In this document: positions 1-6,074 of the stretch, piece by piece
How the letters are laid out: every line of letters starts with the position of its first letter
How positions within the stretch are numbered: position 1 is the first letter of the stretch
Assembly (NCBI GenBank): GCA_007118045.1
Contig: SKTG01000504.1
Coordinates: forward strand, 1-6,074
From: Nitriliruptoraceae bacterium
GTDB lineage: Bacteria; Actinomycetota; Nitriliruptoria; Nitriliruptorales; Nitriliruptoraceae
DNA: 6,074 bases
Direction: 5' to 3'
The notes under the pieces: model-generated
The model's database searches: none
What the model was told of the DNA's origin: nothing
The model's input: only the letters and a program-made list of their open reading frames with translations
Translations under genes and position numbers: made by a program

Positions 1-1748
<1,748 letters not shown>

Positions 1749-1768
1749 CTGGCACCGCCCACGGACGC

Positions 1769-1792
1769 GCGGCGGGCCCACGGGCCCGCCGC
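1769..1792 (+). terminator. GC-rich hairpin, probable clpC terminator without U-tract
   Basis: A perfect 11-base inverted repeat (left arm 1769-1779, right arm 1782-1792) begins 20 bases after the clpC stop codon. The two arms are almost contiguous, so the real hairpin would open to roughly 10 bp with a 4-base loop. The stem is all G and C. No run of T follows, so it is not a classical intrinsic terminator. U-less hairpins after genes are common in high-GC actinomycetes, and the position between two separate genes fits termination. A role in 3'-end protection is an alternative. Confidence 0.6.
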
Positions 1793-1802
1793 CGTCGCGG
1801 GC

Positions 1803-1808
1803 TAGGCT
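1803..1808 (+). promoter_or_regulatory. Candidate -10 element for ideR (TAGGCT)
   Basis: TAGGCT matches the TAnnnT -10 pattern of housekeeping actinobacterial promoters. It lies 33 bases before the GTG start and would put transcription initiation just upstream of the ribosome-binding site. No good -35 hexamer is visible, because that position falls inside the preceding hairpin. The same stretch also partly resembles the left half of an IdeR box, so it may be an operator, a promoter or neither. Confidence 0.25.
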
Positions 1809-1820
1809 TGCCATCCGGAC

Positions 1821-1827
1821 GAGGAGG
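1821..1827 (+). promoter_or_regulatory. Ribosome-binding site of ideR
   Basis: GAGGAGG with 8 bases to the GTG at 1836. It is a strong Shine-Dalgarno match and fixes the GTG as the start. The resulting N-terminus aligns with that of IdeR/DtxR to within one residue. Confidence 0.8.
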
Positions 1828-1835
1828 GCAGGCCC

Positions 1836-2495
1836 GTGGCGCACGACCTGATCGACTCGACGGAGATGTACCTGCGCACGGTCCTCGAACTCGAGGAGGA
1901 GGGCATCCCGCCCCTGCGGGCGCGTCTGTCCGAGCGCCTCGGGCTCTCCGCGCCGTCGATCTCGGAGGGCGTCGCGCGGCTGCAGGACCAGGGCCTGCTG
2001 CGGCTCGAGGACAACCGCACGGTCTCGTTGACCGACGTGGGCCGCGAGAAGGCCGAGCACGTCATGCGCAAGCACCGCCTCGCCGAGCGTCTGCTGGTGG
2101 ACGTGTTGGGCATCGAGCACGAGTACGTCCACGAGGAGGCCTGCCGGTGGGAGCACGTCATCTCCGACCGGGTCGAGGAGCGGCTCGTCGAGTTCCTCGG
2201 CAACCCGACGACCAGTCCGTACGGCAACCCGATCCCCGGCTCCGGTGAGGCGCCGGACGCGATCCGCCCGTTGGCCGAGGCCCCGGACGGGCCGGTCGTG
2301 CTGCACTCGATCTCCGAGCACCTGCAGGCCGACGCGCAGGTGATGCACGTGCTGCACGAGCACGGCATGATCGCGGGGGAGCGCGCCGAGGTGCTCCACG
2401 ACGGCGAACAGGTGGAGCTGACGATCGCCGGGCACGAGCTCGAGCTGTCGGCCGAGCGGGCCAGGCTGATCTACGTGGTGCCCGTCCCGGCCTGA
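1836..2495 (+). CDS. ideR: Iron-dependent transcriptional regulator, IdeR/DtxR family
   Basis: Ferrous-iron-activated DNA-binding protein; in actinomycetes it represses iron uptake and siderophore genes and can activate iron storage genes. It has 219 residues (DtxR about 226, IdeR about 230). Domains: N-terminal winged helix with recognition-helix region SAPSISEGVARL (38-49); dimerisation and metal-binding domain (about 65-140) with the family signature MRKHRLAERLLVDV (77-90) and NPTTSPYGNPIPG (122-134); C-terminal SH3-like domain (about 150-219). The DtxR primary-site ligands correspond to M11, C103, E106 and H107. The ancillary-site ligands correspond to H80, E84, H99, E160 and Q163. All are present, and Cys at 103 argues for the iron-sensing (IdeR/DtxR) rather than the manganese-sensing (MntR) branch. 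The start is GTG. The 3' end overlaps the convergent DAHP synthase gene by 25 bases. Regulatory targets are not visible in the window. Confidence 0.93.
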   Translation: MAHDLIDSTEMYLRTVLELEEEGIPPLRARLSERLGLSAPSISEGVARLQDQGLLRLEDNRTVSLTDVGREKAEHVMRKHRLAERLLVDVLGIEHEYVHEEACRWEHVISDRVEERLVEFLGNPTTSPYGNPIPGSGEAPDAIRPLAEAPDGPVVLHSISEHLQADAQVMHVLHEHGMIAGERAEVLHDGEQVELTIAGHELELSAERARLIYVVPVPA

Positions 2496-3592
2496 CGGAC
2501 CTCTGCCACCGTCCGGGCACAACGCTCGAGCAGCTCGACGGTCTCGTCCCACCCGACGCACGCGTCGGTGATGCTCACCCCGTGCGCCAGCTCCTGGTCG
2601 GGACGCCAGTCCTGACGCCCGGCCGCCAGGTTGCTCTCGAGCATGATGCCCAGCAGCCCGTGCCCACCGCTCGCCCGCCACTGCGACAGCACGTCGTCGA
2701 GGACCACCGACTGGCGGCGGTGGTCCTTCCCACTGTTGCCGTGGCTGCAGTCGACCATGACGGGGCGCCGGTGACCGGTGACCTCGCGCGCGCTCGCCGC
2801 CGCCTCGGCGACCGTCTCCGCGTCGAAGTTCGGACCGTGGCTGCCGCCACGCAACACCACGTGCACGTCGGGGTTGCCCGTCGTGCGCACCACGGTGGTG
2901 CGCCCGAGGCCGTCGATGCCGAAGAAGGCGTGCGGCGCGACCGCCGCGCTGAGCGCGTTGGTGGCCCCGCCGAGCGAACCGTCGGTGCCGTTCTTGAAGC
3001 CGATGGGCATCGACAGGCCGGACGCGAGCTGCCGGTGCACCTGGCTCTCGACGGTCCTCGCGCCGATCGCCGCCCAGGCGACCAGGTCGGTCTGGTACTG
3101 CGGGGTGATGGTGTCGAGCACCTCCACCGCGCAGGGCAGCCCCACCTCCGTGACGTCGAGGAGCACCTTGCGGGCGCTGCGCAGACCCCGCGACGCGTCG
3201 GAGCTGCCGTCCAGCCCGGGGTCGTAGATCAGGCCCTTCCACCCGATGGAGGTGCGCGGCTTCTCGAAGTAGGTGCGCATCACCACGATCAGCTCGTCGC
3301 GGTGCGCCTCCGCCAGCTCCCACAGTCGTCGGGCGTAGTCGCGGGCCTGCTCCGGGTCGTGGATCGAACACGGGCCGACGACCACGACCATGCGGTCGTC
3401 CTGACCGCGCAGTGCCGCCGCGAGCTCCGCGCGCCCCCGGTTGACCGTGTGCGACATGGCCTCCGTGGTCGGCAGCTCCTCACGCAGCTCGGCTGGTGAC
3501 GGGATCGTCTCGAAGCTCGCCACGTGCCGGTCGTCGATCGCTTCACGATCGGCGGCCGTGGCGAGCTCACGGGTGTTGGGCGGGGTGGACAT
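2471..3592 (-). CDS. aroF: 3-deoxy-7-phosphoheptulonate (DAHP) synthase, class I (AroF/AroG type)
   Basis: Cytoplasmic enzyme that condenses phosphoenolpyruvate with erythrose 4-phosphate to DAHP, the first step of the shikimate pathway to Phe, Tyr, Trp and other aromatics. It has 373 residues, slightly longer than E. coli AroG/AroF (350/356), mainly through an N-terminal extension of about 15-20 residues. Visible motifs: GPCSIHD (73-79), FEKPRT (109-114), GWKGLI (117-122), GARTVESQVHR (177-187), GFKNGTDG (198-205), DCSHGNS (281-287) and SITDACVGW (340-348). The metal ligands known from E. coli AroG correspond to C75, H284, E319 and D343, all present. Wording such as DCSHGNS and TTGNPD is nearer to the Tyr-type AroF than to the Phe-type AroG, but the effector cannot be settled by eye. 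ATG start with GGAGG 6 bases upstream. The membrane-protein gene lies 41 bases upstream on the same strand, so co-transcription is likely. The family call is secure; aroF versus aroG is a naming choice. Confidence 0.95.
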   Translation of the reverse strand: MSTPPNTRELATAADREAIDDRHVASFETIPSPAELREELPTTEAMSHTVNRGRAELAAALRGQDDRMVVVVGPCSIHDPEQARDYARRLWELAEAHRDELIVVMRTYFEKPRTSIGWKGLIYDPGLDGSSDASRGLRSARKVLLDVTEVGLPCAVEVLDTITPQYQTDLVAWAAIGARTVESQVHRQLASGLSMPIGFKNGTDGSLGGATNALSAAVAPHAFFGIDGLGRTTVVRTTGNPDVHVVLRGGSHGPNFDAETVAEAAASAREVTGHRRPVMVDCSHGNSGKDHRRQSVVLDDVLSQWRASGGHGLLGIMLESNLAAGRQDWRPDQELAHGVSITDACVGWDETVELLERCARTVAEVRQAGTGTT

Positions 3593-3598
3593 CGGGTT

Positions 3599-3603
3599 CC
3601 TCC
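3599..3603 (-). promoter_or_regulatory. Ribosome-binding site of the DAHP synthase gene
   Basis: On the minus strand GGAGG lies 6 bases before the ATG at 3592-3590. It supports this ATG over the much longer upstream open frame, which has no family similarity before this point. Confidence 0.7.
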
Positions 3604-3633
3604 GAAGGACGTGCGCGAGAGGCGGCCGAGCGC

Positions 3634-4020
3634 TCAGCCGAACAGGACGGCGCGAGCGTCGAGCACGATCACCAGGCCGAGCAGCGCCAGCACGACGAGG
3701 ATGAACGCCGTGTACGGCCAGCGGTGGCGGTAGTCGGCCAACCAGACCCGGCGCAGGCTGTTGATCGCCAGCGCCGTCGCGAGGACCGACAGGACCAGCG
3801 AGACCGGCCGCGCGACGACGCCGGCCCAGCTCACGACCGGGGCCAGCGCCGGGATCAGCGCGTAGGTCAGCACGCAGCGGATCGCCGAGAGCACCAGCGA
3901 GCCCTTCAGCTCGAAGACCGCCTTGGGGGCCGCGCCCTCCACCAGCAACACCTGGCGGGCGATGCGATCGGCGGTCGAGCGGGGCGCGGCCGTGGCGTGC
4001 TCGCGGCCTGCGCTCGACAT
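3634..4020 (-). CDS. Small membrane protein of unknown function, upstream of DAHP synthase
   Basis: I do not recognise a named family; it resembles small conserved membrane proteins of unknown function seen in actinomycetes. It has 128 residues. The first 25 or so form a polar, Ala/Arg-containing cytoplasmic-looking segment without a signal peptide. Three hydrophobic stretches follow, at about 41-65, 66-87 and 105-122. The loop between the second and third is basic and aromatic (LRRVWLADYRHRWPYT, 89-104) and is probably cytoplasmic by the positive-inside rule. No catalytic motif or cysteine pair is apparent. The ATG at 4020 has GGAG 9 bases upstream on the minus strand, and the stop is TGA. 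The frame continues open far upstream only as GC-rich antisense noise across mutY. It lies 41 bases before the DAHP synthase gene, which suggests a two-gene unit but does not prove a functional link. The gene is probably real because its hydrophobic pattern is coherent and neighbouring frames lack it. Confidence 0.75.
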   Translation of the reverse strand: MSSAGREHATAAPRSTADRIARQVLLVEGAAPKAVFELKGSLVLSAIRCVLTYALIPALAPVVSWAGVVARPVSLVLSVLATALAINSLRRVWLADYRHRWPYTAFILVVLALLGLVIVLDARAVLFG

Positions 4021-4179
4021 GGCGGTGTGCTCCGGCGGGGAGAGGGTGCTGGACGACGTGTGCGTGTCGCCGAAGGTACTGCTCGCCCACGAGCGATGGG
4101 GACGGACGGTTCCGCCGCGGCCGGTCTCGGGTAGCCTCCCGCCCGCCGTTGCAGCGTGTCCCGACCAAGGGTGCCGTCC
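4021..4179. promoter_or_regulatory. Divergent intergenic region with candidate promoters for mutY and the membrane-protein/DAHP synthase unit
   Basis: About 160 bases between two divergent starts, so promoters for both strands should lie here. On the plus strand TAGCCT (4132-4137) fits the actinobacterial TAnnnT -10 pattern, about 42 bases before the mutY start. On the minus strand TACCTT (complement of 4073-4078) fits the same pattern, about 52 bases before the membrane-protein ATG. Neither has a clear -35. A perfect short inverted repeat (GCTCG, four bases, CGAGC; 4081-4094) lies between the two candidates and could be an operator or a chance palindrome. No riboswitch or leader peptide is recognisable. 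Confidence 0.4.
4167..4171 (+). promoter_or_regulatory. Ribosome-binding site that decides the mutY start
   Basis: AAGGG lies 8 bases before the GTG at 4180. The in-frame GTG at 4156 has no purine-rich stretch upstream, and the GTG at 4171 directly abuts the AAGG. The GTG at 4180 is therefore preferred. Confidence 0.5.
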
Positions 4180-5076
4180 GTGCCCACCTCGCCAGGGACC
4201 CGTCCGGCGCCGCGACGTCTGCGCGAGCGGTTGCTCGACTGGAGCGGGCCGGCCCGCCGCGACCTGCCCTGGCGGCACACGCGGGACCCCTGGGCGGTGC
4301 TGGTCTCCGAGCTGATGCTCCAGCAGACCCAGGTCGTGCGCGTGGTGCCCCGCTACGAGGCGTTCCTCGAGCGTTTCCCCACCCCGTCGGCCTGCGCGAG
4401 GGCGCCGGTGGGGGAGGTGGTCCGGGCATGGGAGGGCCTCGGCTACAACCGCCGTGCCGTCAGCCTGCACCGCGCCGCGCAGGCCGTGGTGGACGAGCAC
4501 GAGGGGACCCTCCCCGACGACCTCGACGCGCTGCTGGCGCTGCCCGGCATCGGTCCCTACACGGCCCGGGCGGTCCTCGCGTTCGCCTTCGAGCGCGACC
4601 ACGGGGTGGTGGACACCAACGCGGCCCGCTTCCTGGCCCGCGCCGTCGCGGGCGAGCGGCTGACCCCGGCCGTGGCGCAGGACCTCGCGGACGAGCAGGT
4701 GCCCCTCGGTCACGGCTGGGACTGGAACCAGGCCGTGCTGGACCTCGGTGCCACGGTCTGCATCAAGCGGCGGCCCCGCTGCGACGTCTGTCCGATCGCG
4801 ACCGAGTGCGCCTGGTCCCGTGGTGGCTTCGCCGACCCCGACCCCGCCGAGGCGAGCGCCGGGGTCTCCGCGCCACAGGCGACCTTCGCCGGTTCCGACC
4901 GGCAGGGCCGGGGCCGCCTGGTCCAGGCGTTGCGGACCGGCCCGGTCGCGGTGACCCGCGTGGCCGACGTCGCCGGTTGGCCGGAGGAGCCCGAACGTGC
5001 CCGGCGGACCGCCGACGCGCTGGTCGGGGAGGGCCTGGCCGAGTACGTCGACGGGCAGCTCGCGCTGCCGAGCTGA
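4180..5076 (+). CDS. mutY: A/G-specific adenine glycosylase MutY
   Basis: Base-excision repair glycosylase that removes adenine paired with 8-oxoguanine, preventing G:C to T:A transversions. With the GTG at 4180 it has 298 residues; a GTG at 4156 would add 8. Visible: DLPWR (28-32), SELMLQQTQV (43-52) with catalytic E44, WEGLGYNRRA (84-93), the helix-hairpin-helix LPGIGPYTARAV (121-132), catalytic D145 in VVDTNAAR, and the 4Fe-4S cluster cysteines C194, C201, C204 and C210 in the C-x6-C-x2-C-x5-C pattern. After the cluster there are only about 86 residues, with FAGSDRQGRGR (236-246) and then a winged-helix-like segment. The long NUDIX-like 8-oxoG recognition domain of E. coli MutY is absent. 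From memory, mycobacterial MutY (about 304 residues) has the same short layout, so this looks normal for the lineage rather than truncated. The helicase gene starts one base after the stop, which implies translational coupling. Confidence 0.95.
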   Translation: MPTSPGTRPAPRRLRERLLDWSGPARRDLPWRHTRDPWAVLVSELMLQQTQVVRVVPRYEAFLERFPTPSACARAPVGEVVRAWEGLGYNRRAVSLHRAAQAVVDEHEGTLPDDLDALLALPGIGPYTARAVLAFAFERDHGVVDTNAARFLARAVAGERLTPAVAQDLADEQVPLGHGWDWNQAVLDLGATVCIKRRPRCDVCPIATECAWSRGGFADPDPAEASAGVSAPQATFAGSDRQGRGRLVQALRTGPVAVTRVADVAGWPEEPERARRTADALVGEGLAEYVDGQLALPS

Positions 5077-5077
5077 C

Positions 5078-6074
5078 GTGGACCTCCCCGGGCTGCTGAT
5101 CGAGGTGCTCGAGCGCGAGCGGCGCGCCTCGGTCCGCGAGCTGCTCGACGCGGTGCGCTCCGCCGGCGGTCGCGGGGTCTCCCGCGCGGCGATCGAGCGT
5201 GCGCTCGACGCCGACGGCCGCTTCGTCGCGGAGGACGAGCTGGGCCGGACCCGGTGGGCGCTGGCATCCCGTCCCGAGGCCGGTCCCGAGGCGGAGGCGC
5301 AGGCCGGGGTCGCGACGCGGCGCGCCCTCACGGCCCTCGAGCTGCGGCCGTGGCAGGCGGAGGCCCTCGCGGCGTGGAGCGAACGCTGCCGCGGGGTGGT
5401 GGAGGCCGTCACCGGGACCGGCAAGACCAAACTGGCCATCGCGGCCACCCGGCTCGCGCTCGACCGCGGGGGGCGGGTGCTGGTGCTGGTTCCCACGCTG
5501 GAACTGCAGGAGCAGTGGGTCCGCGAGGTGCGTCGCGATCTGCCCGACGCGACCGTCGGTCGCCTCGGGGGCGGTGCCGACGACGACCTGTTCGCCTGTC
5601 AGGTGCTCGTCGCGACGCCGCACTCCGCCGCCGGGGTGCCGATCGACCTGCCGTCCGGCGCCGTCGGTCTGGTCGTGGCCGACGAGGCCCACCGCTACGG
5701 CGCCCCGACGTGGGGCGCCGCGCTGCCCGAGGACTTCGCGATGCGGCTCGCCGTGACGGCGACCTACGAACGCGGCGACGAGGGCGTCGCTGAGGTGCTC
5801 GAGCCGTACTTCGGCGAGGTGGTGTACCGCTACCGCTACGACCGGGCCGTCGCGGACGGCACCGTGGCTCCGTTCGCCATCGGGTTGGTGGGCGTGCCGC
5901 TGGACGCGACGGAGCGCTCGCGTCACGAGGCCGCGGACCGGCGCGTGCGGGCGCTGCACCGCGAACTGATCGGTCCCCTGGGGATGCCACGGGAGCCCCG
6001 TGCCCTGTTCGCCGCGGCCGCGGCCGTCGTGGCCACCGCGGCCGGGGGTGGCGCCGAGACCGGCGGCGCGCAGG
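5078..6074 (+). CDS. DEAH-box superfamily 2 helicase (SSL2/XPB-like), 3'-truncated by the window edge
   Basis: 332 residues are visible from a GTG one base after the mutY stop, with no internal stop and no end inside the window. Residues about 1-65 look like a winged helix (LLIEVLERER..., ending in RTRWALA), possibly of HARE-HTH type. A linker rich in Glu/Ala follows. The helicase core then shows LRPWQ (89-93, Q-motif-like), Walker A TGTGKT (112-117), motif Ia-like VLVPTLELQEQW, motif II DEAH (202-205) and motif III TAT (227-229). Next come a YFGEVVYRY segment and a GTVAPF segment typical of COG1061/ResIII-type helicases. The second RecA-like domain with motifs V and VI would lie beyond the edge. 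The last 25 residues are Ala/Gly-rich. It is expected to be an ATP-driven nucleic-acid translocase; the substrate is unknown. The Shine-Dalgarno is weak, so translation probably depends on coupling to mutY. A downstream GTG at 5105 is a less likely start. A role in repair is inferred only from the mutY linkage. Confidence 0.88.
   Translation, partial: MDLPGLLIEVLERERRASVRELLDAVRSAGGRGVSRAAIERALDADGRFVAEDELGRTRWALASRPEAGPEAEAQAGVATRRALTALELRPWQAEALAAWSERCRGVVEAVTGTGKTKLAIAATRLALDRGGRVLVLVPTLELQEQWVREVRRDLPDATVGRLGGGADDDLFACQVLVATPHSAAGVPIDLPSGAVGLVVADEAHRYGAPTWGAALPEDFAMRLAVTATYERGDEGVAEVLEPYFGEVVYRYRYDRAVADGTVAPFAIGLVGVPLDATERSRHEAADRRVRALHRELIGPLGMPREPRALFAAAAAVVATAAGGGAETGGAQ

Noticed and set aside
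2582..3499. Plus-strand open frame (305 codons) antisense to DAHP synthase
   Set aside because: It lies wholly inside the well-supported DAHP synthase gene, has shadow-type composition and no domain signal.
3593..4179. Possible riboswitch, T-box or leader peptide controlling the aromatic pathway gene
   Set aside because: The 41-base gap before DAHP synthase is too short, and the divergent region shows no run of aromatic codons or recognisable riboswitch core.
4021..5496. Upstream extension of the minus-strand membrane-protein frame across mutY and the helicase
   Set aside because: The translation is low-complexity and antisense to conserved genes. The ATG at 4020 has a ribosome-binding site and begins a coherent membrane protein.
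4763..5959. Minus-strand open frame (398 codons) over the end of mutY and the helicase
   Set aside because: It is antisense to the mutY cluster cysteines and the helicase motifs, and its His/Arg/Gly-rich composition indicates a shadow frame.
5990..6074. Ala/Gly-rich repeat-like end of the helicase as a possible tandem repeat or frameshift
   Set aside because: The frame stays open and codon bias is unchanged. The repetition is only clustered GCC/GCG alanine codons, and the window ends before it can be judged.

Overview
The base composition is very GC-rich, with strong G/C bias at third codon positions. GTG starts are frequent and long spurious antisense open frames are common. The protein families present are a ClpC ATPase with a UVR-type middle domain, an IdeR/DtxR iron regulator, and a short MutY of the actinobacterial type without a NUDIX-like domain. 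Together these point to an actinomycete-type bacterium (Actinomycetota); I cannot name a genus. It looks like ordinary chromosome: there is no mobile element, integrase, phage gene, CRISPR array, tRNA or rRNA.

Layout from left to right. (1) The C-terminal two thirds of clpC (+), cut by the left edge, followed by a strong GC hairpin that probably acts as a terminator. (2) A complete iron-dependent regulator of the IdeR/DtxR family (+), with every metal ligand of both metal sites present. (3) Convergent to it, and overlapping its 3' end by 25 bp, a class I (AroF/AroG-type) DAHP synthase gene (-). It is preceded in the same direction by a gene for an unrecognised 128-residue membrane protein, probably its operon partner. 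(4) A divergent intergenic region of about 160 bp. (5) mutY (+), followed after one base by the start of a DEAH-box superfamily 2 helicase (+) that runs off the right edge.

How the genes relate. ClpC unfolds proteins for the ClpP protease, IdeR senses ferrous iron, DAHP synthase opens the shikimate pathway, and MutY removes adenine mispaired with 8-oxoguanine. These are separate household functions. IdeR, a class I DAHP synthase (a divalent-metal enzyme) and MutY (a 4Fe-4S protein) all depend on metal, but the sequence shows no regulatory link between them. The groupings with real structural support are the mutY-helicase pair, which suggests a DNA-repair transcription unit, and the membrane protein-DAHP synthase pair.

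I found no convincing previously undescribed system. The points most worth a second look are the helicase coupled to mutY, the unknown membrane protein upstream of DAHP synthase, and the ideR/DAHP synthase 3' overlap.
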